A DNA stretch of 64,000 nucleotides from the NCBI RefSeq assembly GCF_047263945.1, contig NZ_JBLAVB010000001.1:62001-126000 (forward strand). Direction: 5' to 3'. How positions within the stretch are numbered: position 1 is the stretch's first letter; each line of letters begins with the position of its first letter. Both the position numbers and the translations under genes were made by a program. Source of the DNA: Rhodospirillum sp047263945 (GTDB taxonomy: Bacteria > Pseudomonadota > Alphaproteobacteria > Rhodospirillales > Rhodospirillaceae). This document shows positions 43,614 to 52,967 of this stretch, in pieces. Below the pieces are notes generated by a model, which was not told the DNA's origin, did no database searches, and was given only the letters and a program-made list of their open reading frames with translations.

Positions 43614-45209
43614 TCAAGGGAAGATGCCATGGACAAACCAGCGGGTGCCCCCTCGGAAGAGCCAGAGACGGCGGCCGTCCTCGGCTTCGACCCGCCAGTA
43701 AGCGCGGGCGGGGGCGTCGTTCTCCAGCCACCAGTCCGGATCGATGCGTTCTGGCCCGGCATGGTGGAGGACCTTTTGCGGGGCGCCTTGGCGGCTGAGG
43801 GCCAGGGTCTGGGGAGCGCCCTCCGGTCCCACGGTCACCCGGGCGGGCAGGGGGCGGGGGAAGAGGCGGGCCGGGCGGGTGGCCACCACGGTATGAGGCG
43901 CCACTGTATGATCCGGGGCGGGGACGGTCTGAGCCGGAGCTTTCATCGCCATGCCCAGGGGACTCTCCTGTGTGGTGTGTTCGGGCTGGTGGGCTGGATG
44001 GGGCAGGGGGCGGCGGGGACCACCGAGGGATCCCAAACGCCCCATCAGCCGGTCGGCGAGCAGGGCCAGATCCTGGGCCGCCCGGGGGGATCCCTCCCGG
44101 GGGCGGCCTTCCTCGGCCAGGGCTGCGCGGGTCAGGTCCTCCTGGGCGGGGGAGAGGCTGTCCGTCGCGAGTAGCCCCAGGGCCATGGCCTCGATGCCGA
44201 ACCCGGCGTCCAAAGCATCCAGGCGGTCCTGGAACAGGCGTGCCAGATGGGCCGGATCCCGGGTGGGCAGGTTGGTGCCGACGCGACAGCGGGAGACGGA
44301 GCCATCGACGCGATAGACGGACAGTTCCACCATCCGGGCCCCCCGGCGTTCCCGCTCCAGGGGGGAGAGCAGGGCGGTCAGCAACCGGTCCAGGGCGGCG
44401 GTGACGGCGCTGGTCGTGGCGATGGGCTCGGGGAAGGAGAGGCGGACGATATCCGGTGCCACCGGGCGGCGTGGCGAGAGGGGCTCGGGCAGGCGGCCCA
44501 GGGCTTGATCGAGGCGACGCAAGGCTTCGAGCCCCAGTCGGGTGGCCAGGGGGCCCCGGGGTAGGCTGGCAAGCGCGGCGATGTCTCGCGCACCCAGGCG
44601 GCGCAGGGTATCGATCACAGGAAGAGAGAGGCGCAGGGCCGCCAGTGGCAGACTGCCCAGCAATTGGCGGTGGGCTCCCTCGGGCAGGAGGGCGATGTCG
44701 TGCCTGTCGGTCATGAAATGGGCCGCAGCCCAGGCGGCGCCCGGCGTATCCGCCACCCCCAGGCGGGCGCTGAAGCCCAGGCGGGCCAGGGCGTCGTGAA
44801 TGGTCTGGAGCAGCCGTTCCTCCCCCCCGAAAAGATGGGCGCAGCCGGTGATATCGAGCCAGAGCCCAGCCCCCTGGCCCTGGGATCCGTCGCCGGGGTT
44901 CTCCTCGGCGACCAGGGGGGTGAACCGACCGCACCAATCGGCCAGCCCCTCCAGCACCCGGGCGTCCTCCGTCGGATCGGCCTCGGTGACGGTCAGATGG
45001 GGCAGGAGGGCTCGGGCGTCCGCCAGGGGGAGACCCGGCCCCAATCCCTCCCCCTGGGCGACCCCATTCACAGCAGCGAGGACCAGAGCCCCATGGCGCG
45101 GGGCAAGGGTGGCGAAGGGTTGATCCCGGCGGGAGGCCTGGGGGGCTCCCGTTCGAGTCATCCGGTCGGTCTGAAAGGTTGGCAGCCAGAGAGAGATTAC
45201 CCGTTTCAT
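43614..45209 (-). CDS. imuB: Y-family polymerase-like ImuB
   Basis: 531 residues. The N-terminal Y-family domain reads MKRVISLWLPTFQTDRM and GLWLDITGCAHLFGGEERLL; the helix-hairpin-helix ITG region is RLGARDIAALASLPRGPLAT. ImuB proteins are catalytically inactive Y-family members that bind the sliding clamp and recruit DnaE2. The usual three catalytic acids are not all visible, as expected for the family. SOS box at 45250-45264 lies 41 bases before the ATG. Confidence 0.92.
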   Translation of the reverse strand: MKRVISLWLPTFQTDRMTRTGAPQASRRDQPFATLAPRHGALVLAAVNGVAQGEGLGPGLPLADARALLPHLTVTEADPTEDARVLEGLADWCGRFTPLVAEENPGDGSQGQGAGLWLDITGCAHLFGGEERLLQTIHDALARLGFSARLGVADTPGAAWAAAHFMTDRHDIALLPEGAHRQLLGSLPLAALRLSLPVIDTLRRLGARDIAALASLPRGPLATRLGLEALRRLDQALGRLPEPLSPRRPVAPDIVRLSFPEPIATTSAVTAALDRLLTALLSPLERERRGARMVELSVYRVDGSVSRCRVGTNLPTRDPAHLARLFQDRLDALDAGFGIEAMALGLLATDSLSPAQEDLTRAALAEEGRPREGSPRAAQDLALLADRLMGRLGSLGGPRRPLPHPAHQPEHTTQESPLGMAMKAPAQTVPAPDHTVAPHTVVATRPARLFPRPLPARVTVGPEGAPQTLALSRQGAPQKVLHHAGPERIDPDWWLENDAPARAYWRVEAEDGRRLWLFRGGTRWFVHGIFP

Positions 45210-45249
45210 CGGTCCACCCCAAGGTCGAGTTTGTTCTCTCTATGTTCTA

Positions 45250-45264
45250 GTTCTTCTTTTGTTC
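45250..45264 (-). promoter_or_regulatory. LexA (SOS) box upstream of imuB
   Basis: GTTC-TTCTTTT-GTTC reads exactly as the alphaproteobacterial LexA consensus GTTC-N7-GTTC. It stands 41 bases upstream of imuB and 63 bases after imuA, so imuB may have its own SOS promoter. Confidence 0.8.
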
Positions 45265-45326
45265 CTTTTCAAGGGATTTTAGACCCTTTGAACGGGGGCC
45301 GACTGAGGACCTGATTTTGAACCGTA

Positions 45327-46079
45327 TCACGGGTCATCAATCGCGGAGAGGGTTCCCGTCTCGTCGTCCCATTCCATGGTCCAACGTCGTGGAGTCCCCC
45401 CCCGACAGCGTTCCAGGGCGACGTGCCACCGGGCGGGGCCGGGGCCACCCCAGGGGGGGGGATGGGAGGGCAGGGTTTCAAGTCTCCAGCGGGTCGTGGC
45501 CGTACCCGGTGCTCCACCGGCGCCCCGGCTATCCATTGCCGGGTCGAGCAGGGGATCCCCCTGTCGATCACGGGGCAGGCGACTGAGGACCAGGCCGGTT
45601 GTTCCTCCAGCCTCTGCCGCCAGCTGAAGGCGCCGGGCGGCGGTCAGGTCCAAGCGGTCCACTTGGCCGATTACGGTGCCCAGGGCCGGACAGCGCAGAC
45701 CTTCCTCCATGGACCAGAGAACCCCGGCCCCGTCCGGGCTGCGGACCAGGAGCAGGCGCCCGGGGCTGAGGCCGAGGGCGGCCAGTCCAGGTGCGTGGAT
45801 GGTATCATCGCGTCCGGCTTCCAGACACCACAGAACCGGTCCCCGGCCTTCGGACAATCGGGCGGCGAGAAGGCTGGCGAAGGCGGTGGCCGCCCCGTCG
45901 AAGGCCATCGGTCCGGCGACCACCTGGTGCAGGCAGGCCAGGGGCAGCCCCCCCCAAGGCAGGGCCGCGTCTACTATGCTCAGGCCCAGGGAACGGACCG
46001 GCGCCGGAGGGCGCCCCCCCCGCTCGACACGGCGCACCTGGGCACGCAGAGCATCCAGATTGTTGGGAGGATGTGGCAT
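45327..46079 (-). CDS. imuA: RecA-like damage-response protein ImuA
   Basis: 250 residues. It reads MPHPPNNLDALRAQV, then GLSIVDAALPWGGLPLACLH and LWCLEAGRDDTIHAPGLAAL, a RecA/SulA-like fold without a complete Walker A motif, as is usual for ImuA. It is needed together with ImuB and DnaE2 for damage-induced mutagenesis. The first cassette gene, directly behind an exact SOS box. The longer frame to 46484 is not used. Confidence 0.9.
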   Translation of the reverse strand: MPHPPNNLDALRAQVRRVERGGRPPAPVRSLGLSIVDAALPWGGLPLACLHQVVAGPMAFDGAATAFASLLAARLSEGRGPVLWCLEAGRDDTIHAPGLAALGLSPGRLLLVRSPDGAGVLWSMEEGLRCPALGTVIGQVDRLDLTAARRLQLAAEAGGTTGLVLSRLPRDRQGDPLLDPAMDSRGAGGAPGTATTRWRLETLPSHPPPWGGPGPARWHVALERCRGGTPRRWTMEWDDETGTLSAIDDP

Positions 46080-46084
46080 GTTAT

Positions 46085-46099
46085 GTTCCTGTATTGTTC
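46085..46099 (-). promoter_or_regulatory. LexA (SOS) box upstream of imuA
   Basis: GTTC-CTGTATT-GTTC at 46085-46099 matches GTTC-N7-GTTC exactly. It ends 5 bases from the imuA start codon, so LexA binding would overlap the start region. A further GTTC at 46109 gives an overlapping imperfect site. Confidence 0.82.
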
Positions 46100-46199
46100 T
46101 TTTTGTGTGTTCTATGTCCTGTTTCGTTTGAAGGCAAGGGAGATTGAGGGGCGATTTCGTTAGGATGGTTCCGTTGGGGAGGGATCGAGTGCGGTCATA

Positions 46200-46322
46200 C
46201 CAAGCGGCCGCCGCGCCTTCTGGCGCGTTAAAGCCTGCGTGGCGCTTGAATGTGCGAAAAGCAGCGTGGGTTTCAACCCGAGCTGCTTGGGATAAGTCCG
46301 CTTTGCCGGACGGCCCACTTGG
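46200..46322. repeat. Structured intergenic element with inverted ends
   Basis: It begins CCAAGCGGCCG and ends CGGCCCACTTGG, which are inverted with one base inserted. Inside are three hairpins: CGCGCCTTCTGGCGCG, GCAGCGTGGGTT...AACCCGAGCTGC and TCCGCTTTGCCGGA. No open frame is credible. It could be a MITE-like element or a structured RNA. It fills most of the 344-base gap between imuA and the GGDEF-EAL gene. Confidence 0.55.
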
Positions 46323-46423
46323 GGTAGCGTGACAGTTCGATCTATTTGGGTGCTGTTTGCCCGCGTCCTTGAGTAGGTCTGCGCCGTGGGGCCATGTCGT
46401 AACTTCAAAGCAGTTCAAGTTTT

Positions 46424-49400
46424 GTGGTGCTCTTGCTGCGATCCCTCGCCGTTTCCTTTTGTGTTTCCTTGGATTTTCTACCAATGCGCTTTGTTTTGAT
46501 TGTCATTACCCTGGCTGTTTTGGTTTGGGTCGCTGTTGTTGGAGATGCGGAACGTCGTGCGAACGCACATTTGGCTGACCAGTTACGTATCGTCCAAGCC
46601 GGTGTTGAGGTTACCCTGGAACAGGTCCGTCAGACGGAAGAGATGGCTCTGTCTTTCCTCATGGATCGACCAGGCCTGATCACAGCTCTGGAGACGGTCA
46701 ATGGGGCGCAGACTGCCATTCAATGGGACACGACGCGGAAGGAATTGGACGCCTATTTGAATTATCGGCATGGGCAGTCCGCCGAGAGGATCCTTCAATC
46801 CCATGCCTTGCTGGACCAGGAAGGACGGGTGCTTTGGCGCGCTTCTGCAAGCGGTGCTCCCAGTGTGGATATGCGGGATCACTCCCCTCTGGTGGCCCGC
46901 GCCCTGATCCAGGCTCGTCCCGTCCAGGGTATGGTGCCGAATGAGGGGTATGTGGTGGTCAGCCCGCTGTTCGATGGGTCAACGGTGGTGGGGTTTTTAA
47001 AAGCCGTGGTGCCTTTTAACCGGCTTATCTCCGCCCTGAAGACGACGATGCCGATGGTTTCCTCTCTCCGGTTCCATATGGGGATAAAGCCGGATCTGGA
47101 TTTCTGGGGGAAGGAGCAAGGGAGAGGCGGTCAAGGGAAGGGAGAGGTCTTCGACGCTTCTGTTCTGGCGGCGTTGGATCGTGATGCGTTGCTTCGGGGA
47201 TTCGTCTCGGGTCAACCCTTTGCCCTGTTTGCCGAGGGCCGCATCGGCGCGGCGTTCTTCTTGCCTCTCCCAGATTTCCAGGGGCGGACCATGGGGTATT
47301 TGGTCGGAAGCTGGCCTACGGATGTCCATCAAACAATACAGTGGGTTATCTTTCCCTTGTTGATCGGCGGTAGCGTTCTACTGCTTCTGTTCTGTCTGGC
47401 CGTCTTGACGTTGAAGGTGATTTGGAAGCGTGTCGAACGAGACCGCAGCCATCTGGCTGCGGTCACCGACACCATGGCTGAGGGGCTTTGTGTCATGGAT
47501 TCCTTTAATCGGATCGCCATGGTCAACACTGCGGCGGAAACCCTTCTTGGTTACAGGGCCGAGGAGATGATCGGCGCGAGCGCCCATGACCTGTTCCATG
47601 CCCATTCCAGCCATCAGACTCTCGATGCCTCTGCCCTGGGCCAGTGCGCGATCCAACAGGCGATCAGGGAACGGCGCAAGGTGCATCTGGAAACGGAATT
47701 TTTCCGACGTCGTTCGGGAGAGATCTTTCCCGTCGAGGTTTTCTGTTCCCCCGTCGATGAGGACGCCCTGGACCGGCGGCGCGCGAAGCTCCTGCGATCC
47801 CGATCTGTCTCCCACCGGGTCTTGGAGTGGCTCATGGGGTCGGTTTTCCCGGGGCGTAGCGAGCGTCGGTGGTCGGAGGAAGTGGCCGTGGTGACCTTCA
47901 CCGACCTGTCCGAACGTCGCCATTCCGAAGCGACTCTGAACAAGCTCTCCCAGGCCGTGGAGCAAAGCTCCGCCAGCGTGGTCATCACCGATTCCGATGG
48001 AGTTATTGAATACGTCAATCCGGCCTTTACCCGGATCAGTGGATACGACGCCAGAGACGTCATCGGTCAGAAGTCCAGCCTGTTGCAATCCGGCCAGATT
48101 TCCAAGGAAACTTACGAGACTCTTTGGGCGACCATTACCAGTGGGCGTGCCTGGAAAGGGGAGTTTCATAACCGGCGAAAGGATGGATCCCTGTATTGGG
48201 AGCGGGCCACCATCGCGCCCATCCGTGCCGGAGAGGGGACCATTACCCATTTTGTCGCGGTTAAGGATGACATCACCGATTGGAAGAACGTAGAGCAGGA
48301 GCTGTTCCACCGTGCCAACTATGACACTCTGACAGGGTTGCCCAACCGCCAGTTTCTCATGGATCGCCTGACCACTGCGCTCGCCGTGGCCCAGCGGGAA
48401 GGCCATGGTGTTGCGGTTCTATTCATGGATTTGGATCGATTTAAGCAGGTCAATGATAGCATGGGGCATGCGGCGGGTGATGTGTTGCTGAAGCAGGCGG
48501 CTTCGCGCATGGCTGCGGTCTTGCGTCCACAAGATACTCTGGGGCGTTTGGGGGGAGATGAGTTTCTGGTGGTTTCGACCGGCCTGAAAAACGAGACCGA
48601 GGCTGCGAAGGTTGCGTCACGTCTGCTTGATGTTGTTCGAGAGCCCTTCACCATCGACAAGCGCGAGGCTTTCGTTTCCGGCAGCATTGGCATTGGCATA
48701 GGTCCGGGCGACTTTCCCGGTGATGACAACAAGGGGCCTGTGACAGCCCAGACTCTGTTGCGTCATGCGGACGCGGCCATGTATCTGGCCAAGGAGCAGG
48801 GGCGCGACGGCTACCACTTTTTCACGCCCGATCTGGAACGGAGCGCCCACCGTCGGTTGATCATCGAGACGGGGTTGCGGACCGCGACAACGGACGGCAG
48901 TCTGCGCTTGGCCTTCCAGCCGGTGGTTGAAACCGCCACAGGAAAGGTGATCAAGGTGGAAGCACTGCTGCGGTGGACGCATCCCCAACTGGGCGCTGTC
49001 GGGCCGGATGAGTTCATTCCCTTAGCTGAGGAGACAGGGCGGATCATTGATCTTGGCCATTGGGTGATCAAGGCGTCCTGCGACGCGGTCCTGGCCCTTG
49101 GCGTACCAGGGGACGGATCCTTCCGTCTGGCCTTTAATGTATCGAGTAAGCAATTCGCCGATGATGTGCTTGGCGCCATCACCCAGGCCCTGGAAAGTCG
49201 AAACCTGGATCCCAGGATGTTGGAGGTGGAAATCACTGAACGGTTGATGCTCGATCCGTCTTCTGATGCCCAAGATCAATTGAATGCCTTGCGCGCCATG
49301 GGCGTGCGGGTGGCGATCGACGATTTCGGAACGGGCTATTCAGCCCTGAGCTATCTGACCCATTTCCACATCGACACCTTGAAGATTGATAGGGGATTCG

Positions 49401-49681
49401 TTTCCGCGATCGTAGGGGATATGCGCGGGCAAGCGCTGATCGGAGCCATCACGGGCATGGCCCATGGGCTGGATTGCACGGTGGTTGCCGAAGGCGTGGA
49501 AACACCGGAGCAGGCGGGGTTGCTTCGGGATCTGGGGGTAGACGCTTTACAGGGGTATCTTTTGGGACGGCCCATGTCCCTGGAGGACTTGATGGATCGC
49601 TTTGGGGTTTCCACCGAATGGTCCATTCCGCTCCCCAAAGCGCATTCTGATTATGACGTGCTTCTTGGGGGACCCGATTAG
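46424..49681 (+). CDS. Cache/PAS-GGDEF-EAL c-di-GMP turnover protein
   Basis: 1085 residues. Transmembrane helix near 21-40, an extracytoplasmic sensor (about 45-300), a second helix (IQWVIFPLLIGGSVLLLLF), two PAS regions (about 340-440 and 500-620; SVVITDSDGVIEYVNPAFTR), GGDEF (RLGGDEFLVVS near 709, with an RxxD inhibitory site RPQD) and EAL (KVEALLRWTHP, DDFGTGYSALSYL, VVAEGVETPEQ). Both cyclase and phosphodiesterase motifs are intact, so it may be bifunctional. The GTG at 46424 is uncertain; ATG 46484 is an alternative. Signal unknown. Confidence 0.9.
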   Translation: MVLLLRSLAVSFCVSLDFLPMRFVLIVITLAVLVWVAVVGDAERRANAHLADQLRIVQAGVEVTLEQVRQTEEMALSFLMDRPGLITALETVNGAQTAIQWDTTRKELDAYLNYRHGQSAERILQSHALLDQEGRVLWRASASGAPSVDMRDHSPLVARALIQARPVQGMVPNEGYVVVSPLFDGSTVVGFLKAVVPFNRLISALKTTMPMVSSLRFHMGIKPDLDFWGKEQGRGGQGKGEVFDASVLAALDRDALLRGFVSGQPFALFAEGRIGAAFFLPLPDFQGRTMGYLVGSWPTDVHQTIQWVIFPLLIGGSVLLLLFCLAVLTLKVIWKRVERDRSHLAAVTDTMAEGLCVMDSFNRIAMVNTAAETLLGYRAEEMIGASAHDLFHAHSSHQTLDASALGQCAIQQAIRERRKVHLETEFFRRRSGEIFPVEVFCSPVDEDALDRRRAKLLRSRSVSHRVLEWLMGSVFPGRSERRWSEEVAVVTFTDLSERRHSEATLNKLSQAVEQSSASVVITDSDGVIEYVNPAFTRISGYDARDVIGQKSSLLQSGQISKETYETLWATITSGRAWKGEFHNRRKDGSLYWERATIAPIRAGEGTITHFVAVKDDITDWKNVEQELFHRANYDTLTGLPNRQFLMDRLTTALAVAQREGHGVAVLFMDLDRFKQVNDSMGHAAGDVLLKQAASRMAAVLRPQDTLGRLGGDEFLVVSTGLKNETEAAKVASRLLDVVREPFTIDKREAFVSGSIGIGIGPGDFPGDDNKGPVTAQTLLRHADAAMYLAKEQGRDGYHFFTPDLERSAHRRLIIETGLRTATTDGSLRLAFQPVVETATGKVIKVEALLRWTHPQLGAVGPDEFIPLAEETGRIIDLGHWVIKASCDAVLALGVPGDGSFRLAFNVSSKQFADDVLGAITQALESRNLDPRMLEVEITERLMLDPSSDAQDQLNALRAMGVRVAIDDFGTGYSALSYLTHFHIDTLKIDRGFVSAIVGDMRGQALIGAITGMAHGLDCTVVAEGVETPEQAGLLRDLGVDALQGYLLGRPMSLEDLMDRFGVSTEWSIPLPKAHSDYDVLLGGPD

Positions 49682-49781
49682 AATAGGCCCTGACGTCTTT
49701 TTTTCACCACTCATCCCCTGCGGCAGACTGTCGAGCGCTTTAGAGTGCTCCGAGATCAAGTTGGGCCCCTTCGCGACCGGG

Positions 49782-49942
49782 GTACAGGACAGGGAGTGTT
49801 TTCCCGTCACGGGGCTTTGCCCCGTCCCCCACTGGGGCCGAAAGGCCCCAGACCCCAGACATTTAGTGGCCGAAAGGCCCCAGACCCCAGACATTAATTG
49901 GCCGAAAGGTCCCAGACCCCAGGTCCAAAAAAGACGAGACAT
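49782..49942. repeat. Hairpin-rich dispersed element, copy 3
   Basis: It begins GTACAGGACAG, has CCCGTCACGGGGCTTTGCCCCG and three units of the GGCCGAAAGGCCCCAGACCCC type with spacers CATTTAGT and CATTAATT, and ends AAAAGACGAGACATC. It lies between the convergent GGDEF-EAL and ABC permease genes. A half-palindrome CGAGATCAAGTTGGGCC precedes it at 49751. Confidence 0.8.
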
Positions 49943-49959
49943 CGAAGATACTCTCAGAT

Positions 49960-50823
49960 TCACACCTTCGCCCCGATATCCCGCTTTCCCACCCGCTTGG
50001 CGCTGATAGTCAGGACGAGCCCCACCCAAACCAGCACCACAGCCAAGGAGGTCAGGTAGCTTGGGTCGGTCAAGAAGGTCGAGATGTCCTGGTAAAAGGG
50101 CGCGCGGATCAGAGTCATGCCATGGGCCACAGGGTTCAGCCAAATGATCACCTTCATCACGATCGGTAGCCCCTCGGTGGGGAAGAGCGCACCGGAGAGG
50201 AACCAAAGCGGCATCAAAACCAGCATCATCACCGCATGGAATCCCGAGGTGGAGGACATGCGCCAAGCCACCATGAAGCCAAGGCCCGTGTAGCCCAGGG
50301 AGACCAGCGCCAGGGTCACCAGAATGATCGGGTAGTTCTCAACGGGCATGGGGAAGCCCAGGAAGGGCGCGACGAGCAGCATGATCACCGCTTGGGTCAA
50401 GGCGATGGCCGCAGCCCCGCCAACTTTGCCCAGAACAATGGCCATGCGGGAGATGGGCGCCACCAGGACCCCTTGCAGGAACCCCTGGTCCCGGTCCTCA
50501 ATCACGGTGATGGAGGAGAAGACACCGGCAAAGAGCACCATCATCATCAACACACCGGGGTAAAAATACTCGGTGTAGGTCATGCCCTCCATACCGGCAG
50601 GGCGGAAACTGGGCGACAGGCCCGCGCCCAGGACGATCCAGAACAGCAGGGGTTGGCCGATGGATCCGGCGACCCGTGAGGGCTGACGCATGAACCGTGT
50701 GTATTCGCGCTTGGCCAAGGTCCAGGCCACAGAGGCCATGCCCGCTGTGTTGGGTGCGGTCTGGGTGGCTGTGGGTGCGACGTAGGAGGAGGTGGTGTCT
50801 GTGGTTGTCGTGCTGTTGGTCAT
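49960..50823 (-). CDS. ABC-2 type transporter permease
   Basis: 287 residues with six hydrophobic segments after an N-terminal Thr-rich tail. Landmarks: WTLAKREYTRFMRQPSRV, FYPGVLMMMVLFAGVFSSIT, and WFLSGALFPTEGLPIVMKVI, typical of multidrug/polymer exporters of the ABC-2 family. Its start overlaps the stop of the ATPase gene (4 bases). Exported substrate unknown. Confidence 0.9.
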   Translation of the reverse strand: MTNSTTTTDTTSSYVAPTATQTAPNTAGMASVAWTLAKREYTRFMRQPSRVAGSIGQPLLFWIVLGAGLSPSFRPAGMEGMTYTEYFYPGVLMMMVLFAGVFSSITVIEDRDQGFLQGVLVAPISRMAIVLGKVGGAAAIALTQAVIMLLVAPFLGFPMPVENYPIILVTLALVSLGYTGLGFMVAWRMSSTSGFHAVMMLVLMPLWFLSGALFPTEGLPIVMKVIIWLNPVAHGMTLIRAPFYQDISTFLTDPSYLTSLAVVLVWVGLVLTISAKRVGKRDIGAKV

Positions 50824-51779
50824 TCCGCAGCCTCCCCGGCCTGCGGATCGCTGGCCTGCTTTGTTACATGGATGAAGACGTCTTCCAGGGTCGGACGTTT
50901 TACGGCCACGCTGGTGACATCGTCACGGAAGTTCGACAAAATCGCGTCGATGGCTGGCACCGGCCCGCCTTCGGGGATCCTTTCGACGCGCACTTCATCC
51001 CCATGGCGACTGGTGGGAACGCCCAGGAGCAAGGCGATTCGGGGGGCCAGGGTCTCGGCATCAACCGCAGAGATCACCAGCATGTCCTGGCCCAATTGGT
51101 CGCGCAGGGCGTTGGGGGAATCGTGGGCGAGCAGAACGCCCTCGCGCATGATCGCCACCCGGTCGGCGTCTTCGGCTTCGGAAAAGACGTGGCTGGTCAT
51201 CAGGACGGTCATGCCCCGCTCCCGCTGGATCCGGGTGAGGGTGTCCAGGAAGGCGCGGCGGGCCGCCGGGTCCAGGCCCGTTGTGGGCTCGTCCAGTAGC
51301 AATACCCGGGGGTGGGTCATCAGACATTTGGCCAGTTCCACCTGCCGGGCCAAGCCACCCGAAAGGGTGCCGACCTTGTCCTTCAACCGGTCCTTCAACC
51401 CGGACCAAGCCAGGGCCTCGTTCCGCCGATTGGTCAGGGTCGTCCCCGACAGGCCATACAGGCTTGCATGGATATCCAGGTTTTCCGCAACGCTCAGATG
51501 TTTGTCCACCGCAGGGGACTGGAAAACAACTCCCATCAAGCCCCGGGCCGCAGCCGGTTCCGCGAACAGGTCATGGCCACCGATGTGGACCGTTCCGGTG
51601 CTGGGCAGGCAGAGGCCGCAGAGGATGCGGAACAGGGTGGATTTGCCGCTGCCATTGGGACCGGCGAGGATGGTAAAGGCCCCCTCGGCCACCGAGAGAG
51701 AAAGCGACTGGATGGCGATGCGGGCAGGTTTGCCCCGGCGACCGGGGTAGGCGTGGGTCAGGCCCTTGATGCGGATCAT
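50820..51779 (-). CDS. ABC transporter ATPase
   Basis: 319 residues. Walker A GPNGSGKST, Q-loop GVVFQSPAVD, signature LSGGLARQVELAK, Walker B RVLLLDEPTTGLD and H-loop TSHVFSEAEDADR are all present, followed by a C-terminal extension typical of drug-resistance (DrrA-like) ATPases. Its start overlaps the stop of the CDF gene by 4 bases, and the permease start overlaps its stop. The three genes form one translationally coupled unit. Confidence 0.93.
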   Translation of the reverse strand: MIRIKGLTHAYPGRRGKPARIAIQSLSLSVAEGAFTILAGPNGSGKSTLFRILCGLCLPSTGTVHIGGHDLFAEPAAARGLMGVVFQSPAVDKHLSVAENLDIHASLYGLSGTTLTNRRNEALAWSGLKDRLKDKVGTLSGGLARQVELAKCLMTHPRVLLLDEPTTGLDPAARRAFLDTLTRIQRERGMTVLMTSHVFSEAEDADRVAIMREGVLLAHDSPNALRDQLGQDMLVISAVDAETLAPRIALLLGVPTSRHGDEVRVERIPEGGPVPAIDAILSNFRDDVTSVAVKRPTLEDVFIHVTKQASDPQAGEAAE

Positions 51780-52798
51780 GGCGTGGGTTCGGGCTCCGTT
51801 TTCAGACCAGGATGGGACGGGTGCGGGCTGGCGGAGGAGGACCCATGACCCACATCGGGGCAGGGGCCACACTCCACCTGAATGACGGAATGGCGGATCG
51901 CCCAACGAACCTCCAGCCGCTGTTTCAGCGAGGCGAGCGTAGCCTCCGGGTCGGCCTCATGTCCGACGACGACGTGGAAAGTGACCATCGGATGGTCCGG
52001 CGTCAAGCTCCAGGCGTGCAGGTGGTGGACGGCGGCCTCCCCCTCGACGGTGCGTTCCATGTCCAGGGACAGGGAGTGGATGTCCAGGCCGGGGGGGGTG
52101 CCCTCCACCAGCACATGGGCGCTTTCGCGGATGATGGCCAGGGCCGACCGGGCAACGAGGGCGGACACCAGAATGGAGAGCAAGGGGTCAGCGACGGTCC
52201 AGCCGGTGGCCAGGATGATGGCTGCGGCGAGGATCGCCGCTCCGGATCCCAATAGATCGCCCATCACATGGGCTAAGGCCGCCCGGGTGTTCAAATCCTT
52301 GTTGCCCCCATGTGCCCCATGCCCATGTCCCCCATGCCCGTGTGCATGACCGGCAGCGTCGCCTCCGTCCCCGGACAGGATGCGATAGACCGCGATATTC
52401 ACCACCAAACCAAGAACAGCGATGAACATCATTGGTCCGGCGATCACCGGTTCAGGGCTGGTAACACGCGGAATGGCCTCAATCACGATCCAGATCGACA
52501 GGCCCATCAGCAACAGGCCATTGACGAAGGCGGCCAGCACCTCCAGCCGGTGCAATCCATAGGTTCGTCGGTCGTTGGCCGGTCGCCGAGCAAGGGTCAT
52601 GGCCCCCAGGGCGAGGGCAAGCGCGCCCGTATCGCTGAGCATATGGGCCGCATCGGCCATCAGAGCCAGGGAGCCGGTGATCCAACCGCCAATAAGTTCG
52701 GCCACCATGAACCCACCGGTGAGGATCAGGGAGAGGGCCATACGATTCCGCCGCCCGTTGTCCTGATTCTGGGAAAATTCGGTGTGGAAGGAGGTCAT
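51776..52798 (-). CDS. Cation diffusion facilitator (CDF) metal efflux protein
   Basis: 340 residues. Six transmembrane helices with the CDF metal-site motifs ALMADAAHMLSD and ALAHVMGDLLGS, and a His-rich loop (AGHAHGHGGHGHGAHGG, about 147-163). A C-terminal regulatory domain holds AVHHLHAWSLTPDHPMVTFH. The pattern is that of CzcD/ZitB zinc exporters driven by proton exchange. It is the first gene of the operon with the ABC exporter, an uncommon pairing. Confidence 0.93.
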   Translation of the reverse strand: MTSFHTEFSQNQDNGRRNRMALSLILTGGFMVAELIGGWITGSLALMADAAHMLSDTGALALALGAMTLARRPANDRRTYGLHRLEVLAAFVNGLLLMGLSIWIVIEAIPRVTSPEPVIAGPMMFIAVLGLVVNIAVYRILSGDGGDAAGHAHGHGGHGHGAHGGNKDLNTRAALAHVMGDLLGSGAAILAAAIILATGWTVADPLLSILVSALVARSALAIIRESAHVLVEGTPPGLDIHSLSLDMERTVEGEAAVHHLHAWSLTPDHPMVTFHVVVGHEADPEATLASLKQRLEVRWAIRHSVIQVECGPCPDVGHGSSSASPHPSHPGLKTEPEPTP

Positions 52799-52967
52799 AT
52801 TATCGGGTCAATCCATTTGGGTGCGAACGCGTCTGGGCCGCGATCTTAGCCGTTTGGTCGCTGTGAACCCAAGGGAAACAAAAAAGGACTGGTAAACCGG
52901 CCTCGCACAGGACACAGTCCGCCCCTTCCACTTTAAATCACGCCCTCGTGTCCCGAGATGGTATCCC

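Noticed and set aside
43444..45222. 592-codon alternative minus-strand frame over imuB
   Set aside because: Pro/Gly/Arg-rich reading of another frame; the imuB frame has the Y-family motifs.
46160..46408. 82-codon minus-strand small protein
   Set aside because: The frame lies across the structured repeat element and its translation reflects the hairpins.
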